From positions 1-33,801 of the forward strand of contig CAZSNC010000005.1 of the NCBI GenBank assembly GCA_964608405.1: a stretch of DNA of 33,801 nucleotides, written 5' to 3'. Below the pieces are notes generated by a model that worked only from the letters and a program-made list of their open reading frames with translations, did not search any database and was not told the DNA's origin. Both the position numbers and the translations under genes were made by a program. The stretch comes from GWB1-38-13 sp964608405. Lineage in GTDB: Bacteria > Patescibacteriota > Microgenomatia > UBA8517. Positions 6,946-13,775 of this stretch are shown here, one piece after another (position 1 is the first letter of the stretch; each line of letters starts with the position of its first letter).

Positions 6946-7836
6946 ATGGCCCCTGGTACGAGGAGATTTCCCAGAAACGAAGACGATTTTAATAAATTTC
7001 TTGCAAGAGAGTATCTAAAGTACGGCTCCGTCGATGAAGTTTTCAGAAGAAATGACTACGATCTCCCCATATCATATGCAAATTTCCAGAGAGTTCTTGA
7101 TCGTTTTGGAATAATAAAAGCGGTTGGACCTAACAATAAGTTTTCAGAAGCAGTGGACTTTTTGGCACATATGGTTAAGGATAATATTGCTTTTGAAAAA
7201 CTCTACAAAAAAATGCCTCCCAGTTACAGAACCTCCGTTGTCACGCTCTACAGGGTTTTGGCCTATGTTAAAGAGGGGATAACAAGGAGGCTCGGTTGTG
7301 CCTTGGTAATTTCACCATACAATGACCCCAAAAAAGTTTTGGTTGCAAAAGACGTTTCAACCCCAAACATTGATTTCGGAAAGTATTACGGCAGTCTAAC
7401 AATCCCCATGGGTTATGCAAAAAAAGGTGGAAGCAGAATGGAAAACATCTCGCGTGTATTACAGCAGGAAGTCTTTACTGATATGGTGATTGATCGTAAG
7501 ATCCCTGATTTCTATTTAAAAGACGAAATGAGTCCGTTCATGTATCTGGACATTGCCGATATCAGGGTATCTGTGTATCATTTGGAACTTCCCAAGGAAT
7601 ATTCACAAATAAAATGTTTTTCAAGCTATAAATTGAAGGATTTTATTTTTGTCGATACGGCGAAATTATTAAACGATACCTATAATAAAATCCCCCTTAG
7701 AGCCGGAGTAAAAGAGGCGGTAAAAGGTTATTTAAAATATCTTAATTTGGTTGAAAGGAAGCTCTCGGTAAATCCGCTTCAGGAAAAGTCAGTACTCAAC
7801 CAAGAACTGGCAACGGTCACAATAGACATTGAATAA
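6946..7836 (+). CDS. Hypothetical protein: duplicated N-terminal helical segment plus degenerate Nudix-like domain
   Basis: This 296-residue protein has no signal peptide or membrane helix, so it is probably cytoplasmic. Residues about 27-57 and 79-111 look like two copies of one HTH-like unit; each runs F/L-x-x-(V/L)-(F/Y)-(K/R)-(K/R), then Ser, then (Q/Y)-R-V-L and a Gly-Ile close (VFRRNDYDL...FQRVLDRFGI; LYKKMPPSY...LYRVLAYVKEGI). From about 116 the order GCALVISPYNDPKKVLVAKD, then GSLTIPMGYAKKGGSRMENI and SRVLQQEV, resembles a Nudix fold. However, the box that should read R-E-x-x-E-E reads R-V-L-Q-Q-E, so hydrolase activity is doubtful. It could be a ligand-sensing regulator. The family assignment is inference and the function is unknown. 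Confidence 0.7.
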   Translation: MAPGTRRFPRNEDDFNKFLAREYLKYGSVDEVFRRNDYDLPISYANFQRVLDRFGIIKAVGPNNKFSEAVDFLAHMVKDNIAFEKLYKKMPPSYRTSVVTLYRVLAYVKEGITRRLGCALVISPYNDPKKVLVAKDVSTPNIDFGKYYGSLTIPMGYAKKGGSRMENISRVLQQEVFTDMVIDRKIPDFYLKDEMSPFMYLDIADIRVSVYHLELPKEYSQIKCFSSYKLKDFIFVDTAKLLNDTYNKIPLRAGVKEAVKGYLKYLNLVERKLSVNPLQEKSVLNQELATVTIDIE

Positions 7837-7864
7837 TAAATTGTTTATCTGAATTGGGAAGAAG

Positions 7865-8074
7865 CTATTGTGTTTTTACAAGACTTTCACATTTAATCGC
7901 AGTTAGTTTATTATCTTCGATTTTAATGGGGGTGTTGTCAATCAAAGTTCCTGTTTCTGGATTATATTTAGGTCTGTTTATACCGGCTGGAAAAGATACC
8001 TCTCCCGTTGTTACATTTCTGTCTCCAACAAGTCCGTATCTCTCCTTTTGACGCCTCCAATATGCAGGTACCAT
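7865..8074 (-). CDS. Small protein resembling a DUF35-type zinc ribbon without its cysteines
   Basis: This 69-residue ORF lies in an otherwise empty 315-bp gap. Two things argue that it is real: an exact TATAAT 10 nt upstream of its ATG, and sequence that looks like a family. MVPAYWRRQKERYGLVGDRN followed by TTGEVSFPAG follows the pattern of DUF35 N-terminal ribbons (F/Y-W-R-x-x-x-E-R-Y-x-L-x-G-x-x-C-x-x-C-G-x-V-x-F-P-P), but every metal-binding Cys position is replaced. The only Cys is near the C-terminus. No OB-fold domain follows. It converges with the Nudix-like gene. The homology is my inference from pattern and may be wrong. Confidence 0.55.
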   Translation of the reverse strand: MVPAYWRRQKERYGLVGDRNVTTGEVSFPAGINRPKYNPETGTLIDNTPIKIEDNKLTAIKCESLVKTQ

Positions 8075-8084
8075 ATCAAGGTAA

Positions 8085-8090
8085 ATTATA
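8085..8090 (-). promoter_or_regulatory. -10 element of the small zinc-ribbon-like gene
   Basis: An exact TATAAT on the minus strand ends 10 nt before the ATG at 8074. No good -35 is seen at 16-18 bp. The rest of the 77-bp gap (8075-8151) to the neighbouring transferase stop codon shows no strong hairpin. Confidence 0.45.
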
Positions 8091-8151
8091 TTTGAGGCAA
8101 ATTTTCAAATACTATCAAGAAGAATAAGTACTTAATATGTCCCTTTTCAAC

Positions 8152-9300
8152 TTAAAGAAGAGGTCCCCAATCAGCAATCGGCATGACATTCTTTGAAATA
8201 AATGCGAGGGAATAGAGGAAAATCGGAATAATTATTATATAAAATGCGAGGCGGAATTCTTTCTTAACCAAAATGTTTGCATATCCTGCAAATAAAAACG
8301 GAACTATTGGTAAAGAATAACGGATAATATCTCGGTGTGATACAAATAGAGTTGTGATGAAGAAAATAACCGCAAACCAGGCACCGGCAGTATCCTTTTT
8401 TGAAAGGTAAAAAAGACCCAATCCGCCGAGAAGATAAACAAATATTACTTCTTCAAGCCAATAGGTTCCTACCCAAGGTTGTTGGTAGTTAAAGATTTGA
8501 AACGGTGGGAAGAAAAGGTGGATGTTGTCCCCGGAATGAAAGTAAGCCAAAAAATCATTGAGCCTGATTTTAAAAATATAAAATACCCCCAGAGTCGAAA
8601 GAGGTATTATAAAAAGAGGCAAAAAACTTCTCAATTTTTGTAGTACTTTTGCGCCTCTTTCAGTCTTAATCAAAGATTTTAATACCGGGGTATAGTATGC
8701 CCCAAAAAGTGCGGGGAATAGAAGGATTCCGGGGGATTTGGTCATGGCAGCAAGTCCACCGAAAATACCTGACCAGAGGTATTTTTCTTTTCTAAAAAAG
8801 TAAATTGTTAGTATTACTAAAGCTATAAACAGGGGTTCTGGAGATCCGACAGACCTAACAACAAGCCATCTGGCGGGAAAGATGGAGAAAAGGAAAGTTA
8901 TCCAAAGAATATCTTTTTTGTCGACAAAATCGCTACTATAAAGTTTGAACGCGAATATGGCCAAAATTGACGAAAGGACGGTAACAAAAAGCATTGAATA
9001 TGGGTATCCTATTCCGAATGAGAATAACTTGATTAAAAGCGGGTATAGTGGAAAGTGTGCCGCAAAGTATTCAACGGGTAAGTTGAAATTGAAAGTTTTG
9101 AGCATTTCAGGGTTGTAGAAGCTTTTTGCAACAGCAATATACAAAGGTCCGTCATAGTTTGAGACTACAGTTGCCATACCGGATTGTGGGAGAGGGATAG
9201 TCCAAAAACTATCAAGTCTTAAATATAGAGGCAACCAAAGAATTAATGTTGGAATCAATGACAGGGCCAATATCGCAAACAGACCTTTAAATTTTGCCAT
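8152..9300 (-). CDS. Polytopic GT-C mannosyltransferase-like protein (PIG-V-like)
   Basis: This 382-residue membrane protein has about 9-10 hydrophobic segments. It carries the GT-C layout: a first helix, then an extracytoplasmic loop with SNYDGPLYIAVA (Asp50), the likely catalytic or metal-binding acid, like the W-D-x-x-x-Y motif of PIG-V/GPI mannosyltransferase 2 relatives. FAAHFPLYPLLIK and LAAMTKSPGILLFP are further family-like stretches. It should transfer a sugar from a polyprenyl-phosphate donor to an acceptor on the outer face. The start is set at 9300 (M-A-K-F before the first helix). The frame stays open to 9540, but that stretch is antisense to the next gene, lacks membrane character and lies beyond the promoter. 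Confidence 0.8.
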   Translation of the reverse strand: MAKFKGLFAILALSLIPTLILWLPLYLRLDSFWTIPLPQSGMATVVSNYDGPLYIAVAKSFYNPEMLKTFNFNLPVEYFAAHFPLYPLLIKLFSFGIGYPYSMLFVTVLSSILAIFAFKLYSSDFVDKKDILWITFLFSIFPARWLVVRSVGSPEPLFIALVILTIYFFRKEKYLWSGIFGGLAAMTKSPGILLFPALFGAYYTPVLKSLIKTERGAKVLQKLRSFLPLFIIPLSTLGVFYIFKIRLNDFLAYFHSGDNIHLFFPPFQIFNYQQPWVGTYWLEEVIFVYLLGGLGLFYLSKKDTAGAWFAVIFFITTLFVSHRDIIRYSLPIVPFLFAGYANILVKKEFRLAFYIIIIPIFLYSLAFISKNVMPIADWGPLL

Positions 9301-9342
9301 TTGATGAAATGATATACCTTTTTGTATAATTCTGACAAGGAA
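9301..9342. promoter_or_regulatory. Interleaved divergent promoters
   Basis: On the minus strand a -35 TTGTCA (9333-9338), a 16-bp spacer and a -10 TATATC (9311-9316) end 10 nt before the transferase ATG at 9300. On the plus strand an exact TATAAT (9325-9330) sits inside that spacer, 12 nt before the ATG at 9343. The two promoters overlap physically and should exclude each other. Confidence 0.55.
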
Positions 9343-10149
9343 ATGAATAATTTTCGTGGTGATATGGTGGAAAGAAAAGAAAAAATAACAGGAATCCGTG
9401 CGGTTAAAATTGGCTGTATGGACGAGGATGATGTTGTTTCCGGAGGTGTTATTAAGATTGGCGTTGCCGGAAGCGGTGTTGTTAAAATCGGCGGGGGAAA
9501 TCAAGAGCTTTATTCGGACAAGGAAAGAGAGGGTATGCAAAAAATAACCCGGCAGATTTACAGATGGACCCTATTATTCTCGCAAAATAATGGCGTAACC
9601 GCGAATTCATCCAGCCATCCGGAGTGCGGTGCCGGAGGAGCGCAGGGATTTTCGGAAGAAAATCTTATCAATGAAACAAAAAACCTTTCTGCAGAAAGTG
9701 GAATTAATTACACCGGACATCTTGAAATTGTCACCAATAACCAAGATATACCGAGAGAATCACTATCTTGGTTTACCAGAGAATCAGGTCCGCACACTGC
9801 AGGATATATAAATGTAACGACAGGTGGAGGAATTACGGGAGGAGAAAGAGAATTGCTTGAAAAGGAACGTAATAGTAAGGCGTTTGATATATCTGCCGAT
9901 TGGGCAGAGTACGCATTAAAATCGGGTATCGATAGAAATGAAGTTGTCGATAATTTAGTATTTCAATTGCGCTTGGCTTATGCGATTTCAGAAGGAGTCA
10001 GAACAAATAGTAATCCTTTTAGGGTGTTTAATGGTGGACGCCTTAAAGAAACTGAGGTATCTGTAAATGAGGAAATTGTTCAAGAAGTATTTGATATTGC
10101 AAAAAAGCAGATTGATCGAGGTGAATGGACAGCCGCATCGCACCATTAA
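9343..10149 (+). CDS. Hypothetical protein with N-terminal VKIG repeats
   Basis: I do not recognise this 268-residue protein. It has no signal peptide or membrane helix. The N-terminal part contains three short repeats, VKIG (21-24), IKIG (37-40) and VKIG (47-50), in a Gly/Val-rich stretch that suggests beta strands. The middle (about 90-165) is rich in Asn, Ser, Thr and Gly. The C-terminal third is helical and charged, with a predicted amphipathic region around 180-260. The start at 9343 follows AAGGAA and a -10 TATAAT 12 nt upstream; an in-frame TTG at 9322 would overlap the -10. It ends 30 bp before the ATP synthase operon, which has its own promoter. Confidence 0.65.
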   Translation: MNNFRGDMVERKEKITGIRAVKIGCMDEDDVVSGGVIKIGVAGSGVVKIGGGNQELYSDKEREGMQKITRQIYRWTLLFSQNNGVTANSSSHPECGAGGAQGFSEENLINETKNLSAESGINYTGHLEIVTNNQDIPRESLSWFTRESGPHTAGYINVTTGGGITGGERELLEKERNSKAFDISADWAEYALKSGIDRNEVVDNLVFQLRLAYAISEGVRTNSNPFRVFNGGRLKETEVSVNEEIVQEVFDIAKKQIDRGEWTAASHH

Positions 10150-10162
10150 GCTTCACATCTTG

Positions 10163-10168
10163 TATAAT
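10163..10168 (+). promoter_or_regulatory. -10 element of the ATP synthase operon
   Basis: An exact TATAAT preceded by TTG lies 11 nt before the first ATG of the operon at 10180, which leaves a leader of about 4-5 nt. No clear -35 and no Shine-Dalgarno sequence are visible in the 30-bp gap (10150-10179). Confidence 0.55.
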
Positions 10169-10179
10169 TAATAAGTGGA

Positions 10180-10425
10180 ATGATTAAAAATAATCCGGTT
10201 ATATTAAAAGATAATAATAAGGTAACTATCGACTTTTTATCTTTGGCTTTTAAATCCTCAAAAATAGCATTGAAATTAGTTGTAGTTCCAATCATCCTCT
10301 TGTTTTTTGGATTATTTGCTGATAAAACACTAAATACAACTCCGTTGTTTATTGTTGTTGGATTAATCGCGGGGCTTTTTTTTGGTTTTTATATGACTAA
10401 AAAAATAAGGAGAGAAATAATTTAA
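10180..10425 (+). CDS. AtpZ/AtpI-like ATP synthase accessory membrane protein
   Basis: This 81-residue protein has two membrane helices (about 30-48 and 54-72) joined by FADKTLNTTPLFIVVG, which resembles the short loop of the AtpI/AtpZ family (ATPase_gene1), followed by a basic end TKKIRRE. In other bacteria this gene heads the operon and helps assemble the c ring or acts as a cation channel; here it also comes first, 4 bp before atpB. The sequence is too short and divergent to separate AtpI from AtpZ. Confidence 0.75.
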   Translation: MIKNNPVILKDNNKVTIDFLSLAFKSSKIALKLVVVPIILLFFGLFADKTLNTTPLFIVVGLIAGLFFGFYMTKKIRREII

Positions 10426-10429
10426 ATAT

Positions 10430-11218
10430 ATGCATATTTCCCTTGTTGCAGAAAAAATATTCCATATAGGCGATTTTGCAGTTACCAATTCATTGTTGGC
10501 ATCGATTATCACCTCTCTACTTTTAATTTTAGTAGCCTTGCTTATAAACAGAACGCTTAGAAATATTCCGAACAAAATGCAGTCAATTATAGAAATGATT
10601 TTTGATTTTTTAGACAGCTTGGCACAGTCAATAGGAGGGAAAAATACACGCATGTTTTTGCCGCTCATAATAACTTTGTTTGTATACATCCTGCTTTCAA
10701 ACTGGCTTGGGCTACTTCCAGGTTTTGGTTCTGTAGGTATTTATGAAATCGAAGAAGGTCACAAGGTCTTTGTCCCTCTATTAAGAGGTGCAACTGCCGA
10801 CTTGAATACAACTTTAGCATTGGCTTTAATCTCCGTGTTTGCGGTTCAATTTTACGGAATATCTACAAATAAATTGAAGTATCTGTCGCGTTTTTTTAAT
10901 TTTCAAAACCCGATAATGTTTTTTACCGGAATACTCGAGTTGATTTCGGAGTTTTCCAAAATTATTTCCTTTTCATTCAGGCTTTTCGGTAACGTTTTTG
11001 CCGGAGAAGTCTTGATTTCAGTTATTACAGCTTTGATTCCGGTTATTGTTCCACTTCCTTTTTTTGGACTTGAAATTTTTGTCGGTTTGATTCAAGCTTT
11101 GGTATTCTCTATGTTGACTTTGGTATTTATTAATATTGGAATGCAAGTACACGGGAGTGAATCACATGAAGAAAGTGGACATAAATTAGCGGGAGAGGGG
11201 GTGGAGCATGGGAACTGA
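10430..11218 (+). CDS. atpB: F-type ATP synthase subunit a
   Basis: Subunit a forms the two half-channels that feed protons to the c ring. The 262-residue product has about six hydrophobic segments. The essential stator arginine is Arg184 in SFRLFGN, followed by the conserved GEVLI and IQALVFSMLT helix. The C-terminus carries an extra hydrophilic tail (241-262) with four His and several Glu residues (HGSESHEESGHKLAGEGVEH). Its coding sequence also contains the purine-rich ribosome binding site and the ATG of atpE, which overlaps it by 11 bp. No Shine-Dalgarno sequence at a good distance precedes its own start (GGAGAG lies 13 or more nt away). Confidence 0.95.
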   Translation: MHISLVAEKIFHIGDFAVTNSLLASIITSLLLILVALLINRTLRNIPNKMQSIIEMIFDFLDSLAQSIGGKNTRMFLPLIITLFVYILLSNWLGLLPGFGSVGIYEIEEGHKVFVPLLRGATADLNTTLALALISVFAVQFYGISTNKLKYLSRFFNFQNPIMFFTGILELISEFSKIISFSFRLFGNVFAGEVLISVITALIPVIVPLPFFGLEIFVGLIQALVFSMLTLVFINIGMQVHGSESHEESGHKLAGEGVEHGN

Positions 11219-11435
11219 AGAAACAAAGATGCTTGCAATGGCACTTGTCATGGGTATTGGAACCATTTGCCCGGCATTGGGTATTGGTATGCTTGCCAGT
11301 AAAGCAATGGAGGCAATTGGTCGAAATCCTGAAGCGGCATCTAAAATTCAAACAAATATGATATTAGCCACCGCTTTTACGGAAGCTATCGCTATTTACG
11401 CGTTGGTTGTGGCACTTATTATTAAGTTTGTATAA
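11208..11435 (+). CDS. atpE: F-type ATP synthase subunit c
   Basis: This 75-residue hairpin forms the rotor ring. Helix 1 contains GIGTICPALGIGMLASKAMEA, the polar loop is GRNPEA (38-43), and helix 2 carries the ion-binding carboxylate Glu59 in ATAFTEAIAIYAL. Compared with the Na+-type c subunit of Ilyobacter, the position of its Gln32 is Ile26 here and that of its Ser66 is Ala60. Both Na+ ligands are missing, so proton coupling is expected. It starts inside atpB with a strong Shine-Dalgarno sequence (GAGGGG at 11195-11200), which is fitting for a subunit needed in many copies. Confidence 0.96.
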   Translation: MGTEETKMLAMALVMGIGTICPALGIGMLASKAMEAIGRNPEAASKIQTNMILATAFTEAIAIYALVVALIIKFV

Positions 11436-11443
11436 ATACTAAA

Positions 11444-11911
11444 ATGGAAGGACTTGGACTAGACATCAAGCTTTTAATTGCCCAAATAGTTAATTTTGGG
11501 TTATTGTTTTTTATTCTTAAAAAACTGCTCTACAAACCAATAATCAAAATGCTTGACGATAGAAAAAAGACAATTGAGGAATCGCTTCTTAACAGTAAAA
11601 AAATTGAGGAAGAGTTAAATAAATTGGAAGAACGGAAAAGTGAAGTGATAGGAAGGGTTCAAAAAGAGGCTCAGAAGGAAAAAGAGTCATTGATAGCTCT
11701 GGCAGTTGAAGAAAAGAAAAATATTATTGACGAGGCAAAGAAGTCTTCGGAAGCAATTGTAGCGAAGTCTGTTAAAAAGATTCAAGCGGTTGAAGACACT
11801 TCGTACGAGAATATTAAGAAAAGGTTCTTGAAAGACGCTGTTAATGAACTTGAAAAGAAAATTCGCTCATCAGGTAGTGGCAGAAAGTTTACAGATAACA
11901 TTCTCAAATGA
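11444..11911 (+). CDS. atpF: F-type ATP synthase subunit b
   Basis: This 155-residue protein is the peripheral stalk. One membrane helix (about 8-28, AQIVNFGLLFFILKKLLYKP) is followed by a long charged coiled coil rich in Glu, Lys and Arg (about 35-145). Only one b gene is present, so the stalk should be a homodimer. It overlaps atpH by ATGA at 11908-11911. TATAAA and A-rich sequence, but no Shine-Dalgarno sequence, precede its ATG. Confidence 0.93.
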   Translation: MEGLGLDIKLLIAQIVNFGLLFFILKKLLYKPIIKMLDDRKKTIEESLLNSKKIEEELNKLEERKSEVIGRVQKEAQKEKESLIALAVEEKKNIIDEAKKSSEAIVAKSVKKIQAVEDTSYENIKKRFLKDAVNELEKKIRSSGSGRKFTDNILK

Positions 11912-12234
11912 AAGGACGAGGAAACGATGCTAATATCATTGCACGCGAGATAATTTCATATCTTCGAAGCAAAGGTAAGCTAAATTTAATTTCCGACATT
12001 GCAGGTGTTCTGTTGGCAGAAGCCGACAATAAGTTGGTGAGTGTGTATTGTGCAGATAATCTGTCTGAAGTACAAAAAAAGAAGGTTATTTCGAAATTTT
12101 CAAAATTAACCGGTTCTGATAAGTTTAAGTTTTTTTTGGAAGAAAGTTTAATTGGAGGAATGGTTGTTAAGTATAAAGACAAGACATGGGACTTAAGTCT
12201 TAAAAGTAATTTGGAAAAATTAAAACAACTTTAA
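11908..12234 (+). CDS. atpH: F-type ATP synthase subunit delta, N-terminally shortened
   Basis: Delta links the b dimer to the top of F1. The product is only 108 residues; the usual length is about 175-180. It aligns with the E. coli protein from about helix 5 onward: SYLRSKGKLNLISDIAGVL, then LSEVQKKKVISKF, then the C-terminal LIGGMVVKYKDKTWDLSLKS and LEKLKQL. About 70 N-terminal residues, most of the helical bundle that grips the alpha N-termini, are absent. The missing part is not encoded upstream, because its ATG overlaps the atpF stop. I see no frameshift, so this looks like a genuine minimal form. Confidence 0.85.
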   Translation: MKGRGNDANIIAREIISYLRSKGKLNLISDIAGVLLAEADNKLVSVYCADNLSEVQKKKVISKFSKLTGSDKFKFFLEESLIGGMVVKYKDKTWDLSLKSNLEKLKQL

Positions 12235-12238
12235 AAAT

Positions 12239-13768
12239 ATGACGGTTCAAGACAAATTATTTAAAGATATAAGAAAGAAACTCGATTCTCTTGAGTTTGG
12301 TGGTGAATACCGAAATACAGGAAGTATTGTAAAAGTTGGCGACGGAATTGTTGAAATATCTGGCTTATCCGAAGCGATGATGGGTGAGGTATTGGATTTT
12401 GGAAATAAAATACTTGGAATGGTTGTAAATATAACAAAAGACGAGGTGGGGGCGGTGGTACTTGGGGATTATTTGGGACTTTCAGAAGGTGGTGAGGTAA
12501 AAACAACCGGACAGATAATTAACGTCAAGGCTTCATACAACTTGTTGGGAAGGGTGGTTGACCCCACGATGTTGCCTATCGACGGAGGTGGAGTGATTGA
12601 AAAATCAAAAAGCGACAAAGATATGCCGATTGAAAAAGTGGCGCCGGGAATTATTGAAAGACAGTCGGTTAAAACTCCCCTACAAACAGGTATAAAAGCA
12701 ATTGATTCCATGATTCCGGTTGGAAGAGGACAAAGAGAGCTTATTATCGGAGACAGAAGCACCGGAAAAACGGCCGTTGCGGTTGATACAATTATCAACC
12801 AGGCAAAACTAAATAAAGAAAAAGGTGCAAAAAAAGTAATCTCAATATACGTCGCCATCGGTCAGAAACAATCCAAGATTGTTCAGGTCGTAGACAAATT
12901 AAACGAGTACGGTGCGATGGAGGACACAATTATTGTCTGTGCCAACTCATCGGATTCTGTGGCTTTGCAGTATCTGGCTCCGTATGCAGGTTGTGCTGTT
13001 GGGGAATATTTTATGGACAAAGGTGAAGACGTGCTTATCGTCTATGACGATTTAACAAAGCACGCTTGGGCGTACAGACAGATTTCCTTAACTTTAAGAA
13101 GACCTTCTGGTCGTGAAGCATACCCCGGAGATATTTTCTATCTCCACAGCAGGCTTTTGGAAAGAGCTTGTAGGCTTTCAGACAAACTCGGAGGTGGGTC
13201 ACTGACGGCACTTCCAATTATTGAAACCCAAGCCCAGGATATTTCCGCGTACATTCCCACAAATGTTATATCAATAACTGATGGGCAGATATATCTCGAA
13301 CCGGATCTTTTTTATCAGGGAGTAAGACCTGCGGTAAATATCGGACTTTCGGTATCGAGAGTCGGAGGGGCGGCACAAATTAAAGCCATGAAACAAGTTG
13401 CCGGAAAATTAAGACTCGACCTTGCTCAATATAACGAGCTTTCGGCTTTTGCCCAGTTCGGTAGCGATATGGATGATATAAGTAAGTCAAAGATTGAAAG
13501 AGGAAAAAGGCTCATTGAGATTTTAAAACAACCCCAATATTCTCCGGTTGATCTGACTTCGCAAATCCTTCAGATCTGGGCGGTTACGAGGGGTTACCTG
13601 GATACAGTTGACGTTGAGGTATGTCCCGTAAAAACGATGGAGTTTGTGGATTTAGTCAAAGCAAAAGTAGGAAAAGTCGGAGAGAGTCTTAAGGGTAAAG
13701 AAGGAATAACCGATGACCTTGAGAAAAAGTTTACCACTTTGGCGGATAAATATTTCAAGAAATCCTAA
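12239..13768 (+). CDS. atpA: F-type ATP synthase subunit alpha
   Basis: This 509-residue non-catalytic nucleotide-binding subunit forms the F1 hexamer with beta. The Walker A motif is GDRSTGKT at 171-178, VPVGRGQRELIIG-type sequence lies just before it, and the arginine-finger segment SVSRVGGAAQIKAMK is present. The N-terminus (FKDIRKKLDSLEF) is kept at normal length, although its usual partner, the N-terminal domain of delta, is largely missing. It starts 4 bp after atpH with A-rich sequence and no Shine-Dalgarno. Confidence 0.97.
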   Translation: MTVQDKLFKDIRKKLDSLEFGGEYRNTGSIVKVGDGIVEISGLSEAMMGEVLDFGNKILGMVVNITKDEVGAVVLGDYLGLSEGGEVKTTGQIINVKASYNLLGRVVDPTMLPIDGGGVIEKSKSDKDMPIEKVAPGIIERQSVKTPLQTGIKAIDSMIPVGRGQRELIIGDRSTGKTAVAVDTIINQAKLNKEKGAKKVISIYVAIGQKQSKIVQVVDKLNEYGAMEDTIIVCANSSDSVALQYLAPYAGCAVGEYFMDKGEDVLIVYDDLTKHAWAYRQISLTLRRPSGREAYPGDIFYLHSRLLERACRLSDKLGGGSLTALPIIETQAQDISAYIPTNVISITDGQIYLEPDLFYQGVRPAVNIGLSVSRVGGAAQIKAMKQVAGKLRLDLAQYNELSAFAQFGSDMDDISKSKIERGKRLIEILKQPQYSPVDLTSQILQIWAVTRGYLDTVDVEVCPVKTMEFVDLVKAKVGKVGESLKGKEGITDDLEKKFTTLADKYFKKS

Positions 13769-13775
13769 AAATAAC

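Noticed and set aside
7854..8051. 65-codon plus-strand frame in the 7837-8151 gap
   Set aside because: The overlapping minus-strand frame has a perfect -10 and family-like sequence; the plus-strand product is Leu/Ser-rich with no start signal.
9301..9540. N-terminal extension of the 8152-9300 transferase by 80 codons
   Set aside because: The extension is antisense to another gene, lacks membrane character, and the ATG at 9300 directly precedes the first helix and has a promoter 10 nt upstream.
11208..11435. Na+-coupled ATP synthase
   Set aside because: The c subunit lacks the Gln and Ser ligands of the Na+ site.
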